Shown piece by piece: positions 13,479-19,762 of a stretch of DNA of 19,762 bases. Below the pieces are notes generated by a model. It worked only from the letters and a program-made list of their open reading frames with translations. It was not told the DNA's origin and did not search any database. How positions within the stretch are numbered: the first letter of the stretch is position 1; each line of letters starts with the position of its first letter. The translations under genes and the position numbers were made by a program. The stretch comes from Faecalicoccus sp. (GTDB taxonomy: Bacteria > Bacillota_I > Bacilli_A > Erysipelotrichales > Erysipelotrichaceae). Where the stretch lies: the NCBI GenBank assembly GCA_017941505.1, contig JAGAWH010000143.1, positions 1 to 19,762 of the forward strand, in the 5' to 3' direction.

Positions 13479-14129
13479 ATGAACTATAAGGTAATTGATA
13501 AAGAGAAGTACTATAGAAAAGGTGTGTTCCGGCACTTTACAGAAGACTGTAAGTGCTCGACCTCAATAACAGCGAGAATCGATGTAACAGAACTCGTTAC
13601 ATATTCAAAGAACACAGGAACGAAGTTTTATATTAATTTTTTGTATATTCTTTCCAAAGTTATGAATTCACGCGAAGACTACCGAATGGGATATCTCTGG
13701 CAGAGCGATGAGTTGATCTGTTATGACGTGATCAATCCTACGCAGTATGTTTTTCATGAAGATACCGAAACCTGTACGCCTGTGTATACAGAATACGATG
13801 AGGACTACGAAAAGTTCTACGTTTCTGCATTGCGAGATGTTGACAACGCAAAGAAGACAAGGGAATATGGGCTGGATGCGGCGAATCATCCAAACTGGTT
13901 TGATGCTTCGTATATTTCGTGGCTTTCCTATGATTCTTTAAATATCGAGCTGCCGGATGGATATCTGTATTTTGCGCCAATTATCAATTGGGGCAAATAC
14001 AGGGAAGAAAACGGAAGGCTTGTGATGCCTGTGACCGTTCGTTTGAATCATGCGGTTGCGGATGGGTATCTGGTCGCCAATGTATTCCGCCTTTTGGATA
14101 AAGAAATCAAATGTTTTGTCACTGATTAA
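13479..14129 (+). CDS. CatA-type (chloramphenicol) acetyltransferase family protein
   Basis: The protein has 216 residues, the usual CatA length. Ribosome binding site AAGGG lies in GTAAGGGCG. The catalytic motif is LNHAVADGYL with His191 and Asp195, matching the HxxxDG of type A CAT, and YISWLSYDSLNI carries Ser150 at the position of the catalytic-site serine. Segment KFYINFLYILSKVMN (49-63) is also typical. CatA enzymes transfer acetyl from acetyl-CoA to chloramphenicol. The usual PW before the serine segment is SW here and the usual double His is Asn-His, so it is a divergent member whose substrate and resistance effect are uncertain. Confidence 0.85.
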   Translation: MNYKVIDKEKYYRKGVFRHFTEDCKCSTSITARIDVTELVTYSKNTGTKFYINFLYILSKVMNSREDYRMGYLWQSDELICYDVINPTQYVFHEDTETCTPVYTEYDEDYEKFYVSALRDVDNAKKTREYGLDAANHPNWFDASYISWLSYDSLNIELPDGYLYFAPIINWGKYREENGRLVMPVTVRLNHAVADGYLVANVFRLLDKEIKCFVTD

Positions 14130-14148
14130 TGCAGGTTGAGAAGTGACA
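14117..14148. repeat. 7-bp inverted repeat around the CatA-like gene end
   Basis: TGTCACT (14117-14123) and AGTGACA (14142-14148) are exact reverse complements with an 18-base gap. No T-run follows, so a terminator is not supported. Confidence 0.3.
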
Positions 14149-14172
14149 GAAATATAGAAAGGATTTTTGAAG

Positions 14173-14688
14173 ATGAATCGTATACTATTCAAATATCATC
14201 CAAATCTATACAGCGATGAGATATTAATTAATGATGAAGGTATATGTGATTGCTGCAAAAGGACGGTTTCAGAATATATTGATCAGGCATATACATCCAA
14301 GGATATTGATTGTATCTGTCTTTCCTGCATTCATGATGGAAGTGCTGCCCAAAAGTTTGATGCCACTTTTGTGCAATATGCCGAAAAGGTATCAGATGTT
14401 AAAAAACACGATGAACTGTTTAAACGCACTCCCGGCTATATGTCATGGCAGGGCGAATTCTGGCTGGCGTGCTGTGATGATTATTGCGCATATCTCGGTC
14501 CGGTAGGAATCAGCGAATTGGACAAGCTTGGTATTAAAGAACAGGTGCTCAAAGACTATGCCGCACAAAGTCCATCTTATCCCCTTGATGTAGTAAATGA
14601 GTATCTTAGAAAAGACGGGGACATGACCGGATATCTGTTTCACTGCTTACATTGCGGAAAATATAGATTATATGTAGATGCTAACTAA
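14173..14688 (+). CDS. CbrC (UPF0167) family zinc-ribbon-like protein
   Basis: The protein has 171 residues from ATG 14173; AAAGGA lies 10 bases upstream, and a TTG at 14167 is a possible alternative. The CbrC pattern is visible: FKYHPN near the start, ICDCCKR (Cys25, 27, 28), CICLSCIHDGSAAQKFDA (Cys47, 49, 52), KRTPGYMSWQGEFWLACCDDYCAYLG, and a C-terminal CLHCGKYRLYVD. The paired cysteines suggest metal binding. CbrC in E. coli is linked to tolerance of colicin E2, but the mechanism is unknown. Its place among orphan immunity-like genes fits a protective role (inference). Confidence 0.82.
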   Translation: MNRILFKYHPNLYSDEILINDEGICDCCKRTVSEYIDQAYTSKDIDCICLSCIHDGSAAQKFDATFVQYAEKVSDVKKHDELFKRTPGYMSWQGEFWLACCDDYCAYLGPVGISELDKLGIKEQVLKDYAAQSPSYPLDVVNEYLRKDGDMTGYLFHCLHCGKYRLYVDAN

Positions 14689-14713
14689 TAAAAATCATGT
14701 GTTGGAGAATAAT

Positions 14714-15241
14714 ATGAAAAAATATATTGTGTTTTTGCGGGGAATTAATATCAACGGTAAAAACAAGATCAGCATGCCGGAATTAAAAGAAGAATTGAAT
14801 AATGCGGGCTTCTTGGATGTATCGACATATTTAAACAGCGGGAATATTGTACTTGTATCTGATGATAATAATATTCGTCTTACAATAGAAAATATCATAA
14901 AAAATAAGTTCAATCTGGATATTCGAGCATATGTCATCGAAGCAGATGCACTTAAAGATATCCTTTCACATGCACCGGAATGGTGGAATAGCTCGGATAA
15001 AAGTAAGTATGATAACTTGATTTTCATCCTTTCAAAGGACAGTCCTCAAGATATTTGCCGGATGATCGGTGAGTCATCTGAGTCGCTTGAACAAATACAG
15101 GTTTATGACAGAGTTATCTTTTGGACTTTTGATAGGAAACAATATCAGAAATGTAACTGGTGGAAAAAAACAGCTTCAAGTGGTATCGCCGAAAAGCTCA
15201 CTATCCGAACTGCCGGTACTGTTTTTAAGGTTTGTAGATAG
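14714..15241 (+). CDS. DUF1697 family protein
   Basis: The protein has 176 residues. ATG at 14714 is supported by TTGGAG 7 bases upstream; its 5' end lies just after the CbrC-like stop. The DUF1697 signature is clear: YIVFLRGININGKNKISM (4-21), then TYLNSGNIVL (about 39-48). The C-terminus ends RTAGTVFKVCR, as in other family members. It is cytoplasmic with an alpha/beta fold. Members are widespread in Bacillota and often single genes; the function is not known. Confidence 0.85.
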   Translation: MKKYIVFLRGININGKNKISMPELKEELNNAGFLDVSTYLNSGNIVLVSDDNNIRLTIENIIKNKFNLDIRAYVIEADALKDILSHAPEWWNSSDKSKYDNLIFILSKDSPQDICRMIGESSESLEQIQVYDRVIFWTFDRKQYQKCNWWKKTASSGIAEKLTIRTAGTVFKVCR

Positions 15242-15384
15242 ATTTCGGTTTTGCAAGGATGAGTCTCTGAAGCCTTTGATTAAATAATGTCGAGAAATGA
15301 CAAAAGTGTGAATGAAAGATTAAATAGTTATTCTGCTTTAGTGGGATTGTATCAAGGTGAAGCGGTTTTTGCGTATTCCTTTTT

Positions 15385-15413
15385 TTGATTAACTTCGTTT
15401 AAACGAATATAAT
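15385..15413 (+). promoter_or_regulatory. Strong promoter with a perfect palindrome filling the spacer
   Basis: TTGATT (15385-15390) and a perfect TATAAT (15408-15413) are 17 bases apart. The spacer contains a perfect 14-bp palindrome TTCGTTTAAACGAA (15394-15407) that abuts the -10. A repressor bound there would block RNA polymerase. An ATG at 15412 overlaps the -10 and cannot be the start for this promoter. Confidence 0.65.
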
Positions 15414-15447
15414 GTCTTCATCAGGAAGAATTGTACATTGTTTGAGG

Positions 15448-16473
15448 ATGAAATATGAAGAGTCAAGAGGACTCTACGCAAAGATAGTAAGTTTGATTAC
15501 ATCTAGGAAAATAGCTGTTTCTCAGACGCTGAATTCAGCAATGATTTTCTTATACTGGGAAATAGGTGAAACAATGTGCCTTGATGTATTGGATTGTACG
15601 AAAGCTGACTATGGTATGGGCATAGTAAATGAAGTGTCTCAAAGATTGACAGAGGAATATGGTAAAGGATTTAATCGGACGTCTGTATTCCGCATGATTA
15701 AATTTTACCGTGAATTTCCGGATAGAAAAAAAGTAGCGACACTGTCGCAACAATTGACATGGTCTCATTTTGTTGAGCTTCTTCCGATTAAGGATGATTT
15801 GAAACGAGACTTCTATGCCGCCATGTGTAAAAGCGAAGGCTGGTCGGTCCGTACTCTTCGTGATTGAAAGAATTCCATGCTTTACGAACGTACTGCAATA
15901 TCGAAAAAGCCGGAGGAAACGATTCAAAAAGATATTATGCAACTGATGAATCAGGACAAAATGTCACTTGATTTGTTTTATCGAGACCCATATGTTTTGG
16001 ACTTTCTCGGTTTAAAGGATACCTACAGCGAGAAGGATTTGGAAAACGCGATCCTTGCTGAATTGGAGAGGTTCATATTAGAGATGGGTTCTGACTTTGC
16101 GTTTATGGCTAGACAAAAACATTTTATCCTTGATGATAAAGATTATTTTATGGATCTTCTTTTCTATCATCGTTCTTTGAGAAGATTGGTCCTAGTAGAG
16201 TTAAAACTAGGTGTGTTTGAACCGGAACATAAAGGCCAGGTTGAATTATATCTGCGCTGGTTGAAAAAGAATGAAATGAAAGATGGGGAAGACGATCCGA
16301 TCGCATTGATTCTTTGCGCTGAGAAATCACAGGAAACTGTAGAATTGATGGAATTGAATCAAGGCAGTATTCATGTGGCACAATATCTGACAAAGATGCC
16401 TCCTAAGAAGTTATTAGAAGAGAAGCTAGCGATTGCTATTGCTAATGCGAAACAGCAGTTGGAGCAGCGATAA
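15448..16473 (+). pseudogene. DUF1016/YhcG-type PDDEXK nuclease, interrupted by one in-frame TGA
   Basis: Two open stretches in one frame, 15448-15867 and 15877-16473, are separated by TGA-AAG-AAT-TCC. Together they make a full YhcG-like protein of about 341 residues. The N-terminal helical domain (YWEIGETM; LTWSHFVELLPI; EGWSVRTLRD) is followed by the C-terminal nuclease domain with Asp in FMDLLF and Glu-x-Lys in LVELKLG. Family members usually read R-[DE]-R-I-[DN]-SMLYERT here, so the TGA probably arose from CGA by one transition. YhcG-like proteins occur with restriction systems and mobile islands. The gene is probably inactive, although the rest is well conserved, which suggests a recent event, read-through or a sequence error. 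Confidence 0.8.
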
Positions 16474-16500
16474 TCAAATTCGTATAAGGAGATTATTAAT

Positions 16501-17154
16501 ATGAATGGATATATAACTGCACAGGAAGCGGCAGACAAATGGGGTATCACAGTTCGACAGGTTCAGTCTCTTTGCAAACAGAATCGTATCAAAGGAGCTG
16601 TTATGCTAAGCAGGATTTGGCTCATACCGGAAAAGGCGGAAAAACCTACAATTAACCGCATTAGAAAACCTGCCAATACGGAGAAGGAAATAATGGATTT
16701 AGATATTCAGCATTATTATGAGGTTGTAAAGTATTTCTGTGCTTTTATTGAAGAACTTTCAATATCAGAGAATCGACTAGAAGAATTGATGTCTTTGTTA
16801 TTACTGCTATATGAAAATGCACTACACTTACCAGACACAGAACCGGGTGAGGTAGATTATGCGCTCGAAGAGATGACCTTCCTGCCATTAAAAATAGAAA
16901 TTCGAGATTTTTATTGGGACATATATGATCCCTTTGACGATGCAGAGAAAGATAAACTGGTATGCGGAATGATTTCTGATGATATAAACGATATTTACAG
17001 GGATCTGCAAGAAGGTGTAAGAGCTTATGAAGCAGGGGATAAAAATACGGCTGCATGGATTTGGAAATTTGGTGTAAATGGTCACTGGGGAACGCATACC
17101 GTTAATCTGATTAAGGCTCTTCATTGGATGAGAACGGCACATGGAACTTCATAA
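16501..17154 (+). CDS. Helix-turn-helix protein fused to a DUF5063-like domain
   Basis: The protein has 217 residues; ribosome binding site AAGGAGA upstream. Residues 1-48 (GYITAQEAADKWGITVRQVQ, then CKQNRIKGAVMLSRIWLIP) form the small helix-turn-helix module common on mobile elements of Bacillota. After a linker (49-65), residues about 67-217 (HYYEVVKYFCAFIEEL; LLLLYENALHLPD; IWKFGVNGHWGTHTVNLIKALHWM) resemble DUF5063, an all-helical domain of unknown function. This fusion suggests a DNA-binding regulator with a sensing or partner-binding tail. It starts 27 bases after the broken YhcG-like gene and may be cotranscribed with it. Confidence 0.6.
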   Translation: MNGYITAQEAADKWGITVRQVQSLCKQNRIKGAVMLSRIWLIPEKAEKPTINRIRKPANTEKEIMDLDIQHYYEVVKYFCAFIEELSISENRLEELMSLLLLLYENALHLPDTEPGEVDYALEEMTFLPLKIEIRDFYWDIYDPFDDAEKDKLVCGMISDDINDIYRDLQEGVRAYEAGDKNTAAWIWKFGVNGHWGTHTVNLIKALHWMRTAHGTS

Positions 17155-17189
17155 TAATGGGCGCGATTAATTCTATTTGGGAGATATGT

Positions 17190-17363
17190 ATGAGAAAAAT
17201 CGTTGCGTTAATATCAGGAATATTGGGAATTGTATTAGGAATCTATATGTTGATATCCGGACTTATGGATATAACCATTCCAAAATGGATGATTGGCCTA
17301 TTTTCAATTGTGTGTTTGGTGAATGGAATTCTGTCTTTGATGAATATCAAAACTAAACAATAA
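17190..17363 (+). CDS. Small two-span membrane protein (57 aa)
   Basis: The ATG at 17190 has GGGAGA (17179-17184) 5 bases upstream; an in-frame ATG at 17124 would add 22 residues overlapping the upstream gene and has no such site. The protein is almost all hydrophobic: spans at about 4-24 and 31-52, joined by a short MDITIPKW turn, and ending in a basic KTKQ. No family recognised. Confidence 0.65.
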   Translation: MRKIVALISGILGIVLGIYMLISGLMDITIPKWMIGLFSIVCLVNGILSLMNIKTKQ

Positions 17364-17381
17364 TTTGTGAGGTAAGTGAGC

Positions 17382-17591
17382 ATGAAAGTTGAATGGATCG
17401 AAGGATTTAAAATTAAGACATCTGTTGAAAATAATGAAATAGTAATATCCGCAAATAAGGAAGGAATGTTGTCGCTGGCTAAGCAGCTGATGATGCTGGC
17501 AAAGGGAGATTTAGGTGATCATATTCATTATAATGAGCATAATTCTCTTGAAGAAGGTTCATCAGAAATGATTATTGAAAAAGTTTTGTAA
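17382..17591 (+). CDS. Imm32-like small immunity protein
   Basis: The protein has 69 residues; the ribosome binding site GAGGT lies upstream and ATG 17382 is preferred over a GTG two codons earlier. The sequence (VEWIEGFKIKTSVENNE; ISANKEGMLSLAKQLMML; HIHYNEHNSLEEGSSEMIIEKVL) resembles the Imm32 family, small cytosolic proteins found beside polymorphic toxins. No toxin gene is in the window. The family assignment is from memory of the motif pattern and is moderate. Confidence 0.5.
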   Translation: MKVEWIEGFKIKTSVENNEIVISANKEGMLSLAKQLMMLAKGDLGDHIHYNEHNSLEEGSSEMIIEKVL

Positions 17592-17626
17592 ACAGGGATA
17601 ATGATGTCCGACATAAGGGGGAAATA

Positions 17627-17959
17627 ATGTTTGAAATCATTTTTATCACATTATTAGTATTGTTTGCGCTAGGTGGAATTTGGGCATTTGTAGTAACGAA
17701 AAAAGTGAAAAAAGAAGGATATGAAACAGATGCCACAATTTCCCGGATTGAATTACAGGAATGGAGTGGCGGAATTGAGGCATGGGAACATGGCAGTGTT
17801 ACAAAAGACTACTACATTACTTTTACAAATCATAAAGGGCAGACCGTGGAGGCATTACTCAGCAATCCAGGTGACCATGAATTTAAAAAAGGAGACCGTA
17901 TAAGGATAAAATATCTTCCGGATCGACAGGATTATCCTGTGTTGGTGAAGATTTTATAA
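17627..17959 (+). CDS. Single-span membrane protein, DUF3592-like
   Basis: The protein has 110 residues with a strong AGGGGGA ribosome binding site. An N-terminal membrane span (about 2-24) is followed by a basic patch (TKKVKKEGYE) and a beta-rich soluble domain (ATISRIELQEW; DYYITFTNHKGQTVEALL; FKKGDRIRIKYLPDRQDYPVLV). The C-terminal pattern, with a KGD turn and RIKYLPD, is typical of DUF3592-like proteins. Function unknown; it sits between immunity-type genes. Confidence 0.55.
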   Translation: MFEIIFITLLVLFALGGIWAFVVTKKVKKEGYETDATISRIELQEWSGGIEAWEHGSVTKDYYITFTNHKGQTVEALLSNPGDHEFKKGDRIRIKYLPDRQDYPVLVKIL

Positions 17960-17977
17960 TAAGAAAAGGAGTCGATT

Positions 17978-18520
17978 ATGAAGGGACAGATTTATGACAT
18001 GAGCGATCCTCAAACCGCAAAAGAAAAAATAAATGCATTAGTTTTGTGTGAAAAGTTGAATGCTCTTTCTGTGGTTCAGAAACAAGAACGCATAGAAATC
18101 ATTAAGGAACTGTTTGGTGAGATTGGAGAGGATTGTACAATATATCAGGGCTTTCATTGTGATAATGGAAAGAATATAAAAATCGGTAAACATGCCTTCA
18201 TTAACTACAATGTCTCCATTATGGATAGAGGAAAGGTGACAATTGGTGATAATGTGCTTATTGCCCCTAATGTTGTGATCACAACGTCCAATCATCCCCT
18301 TGAATTAGAAATGAGAAGAAAACCAATCGGGTATGCCAGCCCCGTCACCATCGGAAATGATGTCTGGATCGGAGCAGGTGCCATTATTCTTCCGGGTGTG
18401 ACAATCGGAAATAATGTGGTTGTCGCTGCCGGAGCAGTTGTTTCAAAAGATGTTTGTGATAATACACTTGTTGCCGGAGTACCTGCCCATAAAATTCGCA
18501 GTCTGGATGAAGAATACTGA
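17978..18520 (+). CDS. Maltose/galactoside O-acetyltransferase-like protein (hexapeptide repeats)
   Basis: The protein has 180 residues; ribosome binding site AAAAGGAG. Residues 8-50 are the helical Mac N-terminal domain; about 52-172 are hexapeptide repeats of a left-handed beta-helix (IGDNVLIAPNVVITTSNHP, IGNDVWIGAGAIILPGVTIG, VVAAGAVVSKDV). Catalytic His106 is in TSNHP. Relatives (maltose and galactoside acetyltransferase, NodL) move acetyl from acetyl-CoA to sugar hydroxyls in the cytoplasm. The actual acceptor is unknown. It is the third acetyl-CoA-dependent acetyltransferase in this region. Confidence 0.85.
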   Translation: MKGQIYDMSDPQTAKEKINALVLCEKLNALSVVQKQERIEIIKELFGEIGEDCTIYQGFHCDNGKNIKIGKHAFINYNVSIMDRGKVTIGDNVLIAPNVVITTSNHPLELEMRRKPIGYASPVTIGNDVWIGAGAIILPGVTIGNNVVVAAGAVVSKDVCDNTLVAGVPAHKIRSLDEEY

Positions 18521-18530
18521 GGATAAGAAC

Positions 18531-19322
18531 ATGAATAAAATAATTGAACAGGTTGACAAGCTTATGCATGAATCATTGAGAAAAGGGTTGCCTGATGTAA
18601 AGCTGTGTGACCTGGAAAAAGATGGGGCCATCTTTTATATGAACGGGAAAAACGGAACCGTTTTTGATTGGTATGTGAATGAACATTTTCCCGGTTTCTT
18701 TATCTTCTACAACGATCAAGAAAACCTTGGGGCTGTTAAGGCATTGCTGTATACAGATGGAGGCTTGAGTATATATGTCTATCCGGATCATGGCCATGGT
18801 GATCCTGTGACTTTTGAAACAGAAATCGATTCCGAGAGTTTATTGGATTTGGCTGTCCGGCTGGCAGAAAAGGTGGATGGACAGAAAATATGGGATGAAG
18901 ATATTCGGCTTCTTGATGCGGATGGTCAACCCGAAAAAGAAACGGTTGATTTTTTCTTATCCCTTAAAGAAGCGTATGAGCCGATGATTGAAAGAAAAAA
19001 ACTTCTTCCAAAGACGGTAATTGTCTCTAAGAAGGTCCGTGAAGGTGGCTGGAAGATTGGATACGGCATGCGGGATGAGCCTACCTCCGATCGCGACAGC
19101 GGATGGTTTTTCAGTGTCGGAGATGAAACAGAAGATTATGTCAACAATCCTTCCAATTTGGAATTGTGGGTTGTGAATTCTGCTTTGATGTATGATCCGG
19201 CTTTGATTGAATTTATAACAGCTCCCTATGGCAGTGCAATCGTTAGAACTTCATCTGACAAGTTTGAACTGGATGAACCCGGAAAAGAGATTCTGATTGA
19301 AAAGAAAGGACCGTCAACATGA
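18531..19322 (+). CDS. Two-domain protein with C-terminal DUF2185 immunity-type domain
   Basis: The protein has 263 residues. ATG at 18531 is preceded by GAGGA; a frame extension back to 18414 lies inside the acetyltransferase gene and is rejected. Residues 163-245 match DUF2185 (VSKKVREGGWKIGYGMRDEP, DSGWFFSVGDE, NPSNLELWVVNSALMYDP, APYGSAI), a domain known from toxin-immunity loci. Residues 1-150 form a separate domain I do not recognise, with GTVFDWYVNEHFPGFFIFYN and a HGHGDP loop. It is cytoplasmic. The end overlaps the phosphatase start (ATGA), so the two are translationally coupled. Confidence 0.72.
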   Translation: MNKIIEQVDKLMHESLRKGLPDVKLCDLEKDGAIFYMNGKNGTVFDWYVNEHFPGFFIFYNDQENLGAVKALLYTDGGLSIYVYPDHGHGDPVTFETEIDSESLLDLAVRLAEKVDGQKIWDEDIRLLDADGQPEKETVDFFLSLKEAYEPMIERKKLLPKTVIVSKKVREGGWKIGYGMRDEPTSDRDSGWFFSVGDETEDYVNNPSNLELWVVNSALMYDPALIEFITAPYGSAIVRTSSDKFELDEPGKEILIEKKGPST

Positions 19323-19756
19323 TAAAGATACTTTTTATATGCCATGGCAATATCTGCAGAAGTCCAACCGCCGAATTTGTGATGAAGGATTTAGTCGCAA
19401 AAAAGGGTGTTGAATCTAAGTTTTTGATTGAATCGGCAGCGACCAGTTCGGAAGAAATCGGATGCGATATGTATTGGCCGGCTAAAAGTAAATTAAAAGA
19501 AAAAGGCATTCCGTTTACCCGTCGAAAAGCTCGTCAGGTGCGATCTGATGAATATGACAAGTGGGATTATATCTTTGGCATGGATGATGCCAATGTTCGA
19601 AATTTAAAACATTTATTTCATGGTGACCCCGAAAATAAGGTACACTATTTACTGGATAATCGAAGTGTTTCGGATCCCTGGTATACCGGGAACTTTGAAC
19701 GAGCATTTAATGATATAAAGACCGGATGTGAAATCTGGCTGGAGAGGTTACTATGA
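19319..19756 (+). CDS. Low-molecular-weight protein-tyrosine phosphatase
   Basis: The protein has 145 residues, a normal family length. The P-loop CHGNICRS gives the nucleophile Cys8 and Arg14, and the general acid is Asp119 in SDPWYTGNF. These enzymes dephosphorylate protein phosphotyrosine; in Bacillota they often act on bacterial tyrosine kinases for capsule or stress control, or on arginine phosphate. The ATG overlaps the preceding stop by ATGA. A further gene begins with ATGA overlap at the end, so a longer operon continues past the window. Confidence 0.92.
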   Translation: MIKILFICHGNICRSPTAEFVMKDLVAKKGVESKFLIESAATSSEEIGCDMYWPAKSKLKEKGIPFTRRKARQVRSDEYDKWDYIFGMDDANVRNLKHLFHGDPENKVHYLLDNRSVSDPWYTGNFERAFNDIKTGCEIWLERLL

Positions 19757-19762
19757 TCAAAC
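19753..19762 (+). CDS. Start of a further gene, cut by the window edge
   Basis: ATG at 19753 overlaps the phosphatase TGA (ATGA) and has GGAGAGG about 5 bases upstream. Only Met-Ile-Lys can be read. Confidence 0.5.

Noticed and set aside
15287..15388. 33-codon open frame upstream of the YhcG-like gene
   Set aside because: No ribosome binding site, no promoter and no recognisable family; it runs into the T-run next to the promoter. It may be a remnant but cannot be supported.
18414..18530. N-terminal extension of the DUF2185 protein
   Set aside because: It lies within the acetyltransferase gene in another frame and the ATG at 18531 has a good ribosome binding site.

Overview
The window is low-GC, AT-rich DNA with strong AGGAGG-type ribosome binding sites, short intergenic gaps and many overlapping start/stop codons. 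A FemX/FemAB-type cell-wall ligase and a VanY-type D,D-carboxypeptidase also point to a Gram-positive anaerobe of the Bacillota. Erysipelotrichia or Lachnospiraceae-like gut bacteria would fit, but the lineage is an inference from gene content. No rRNA, tRNA, CRISPR array or insertion sequence was seen.

Left part (1-10192), housekeeping and nickel metabolism. On the minus strand a large iron-sulfur flavoprotein of 911 residues is followed one base later by hypA, a nickel metallochaperone. Divergently transcribed are an unannotated 30-residue membrane peptide overlapping an HD-domain phosphohydrolase gene, a methionine aminopeptidase with an N-terminal SEC-C zinc motif, a FemX-like ligase and a TMEM175-like channel gene. 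Next comes a leader-like stretch with a 5-codon ORF and a terminator, then a VanY-like peptidase and a methyltransferase. Two adjacent hypB paralogues follow. The first keeps the Cys-His/Cys metal site; the second has lost the histidine. No hydrogenase or urease structural gene lies in the window, so the nickel client is elsewhere.

Middle (10193-10900). Two tandem copies, about 195 bp apart, of an element with conserved upstream blocks, a small hairpin, an invariant 35-nt pyrimidine-containing block and a GC-rich terminator hairpin look like twin small RNA genes. This is the best candidate for something undescribed. Facing them is a Phd-family antitoxin gene broken by a one-base frameshift, with no toxin partner.

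Right part (11024-19762), an all-plus-strand accessory region of mostly single, unrelated genes. They are a PrsW-like intramembrane protease, an unknown protein, a Vat/CatB-type hexapeptide acetyltransferase, a P-loop kinase-like protein, a CatA-type acetyltransferase, CbrC-like, DUF1697, a DUF1016/YhcG nuclease interrupted by one in-frame TGA, an HTH-DUF5063 fusion, small membrane proteins, two immunity-protein-like genes (Imm32-like and DUF2185), a maltose-acetyltransferase-like protein and a low-molecular-weight tyrosine phosphatase. A further gene begins at the right edge. The mixture of solitary immunity-type and acetyltransferase genes looks like an acquired, fast-changing region.
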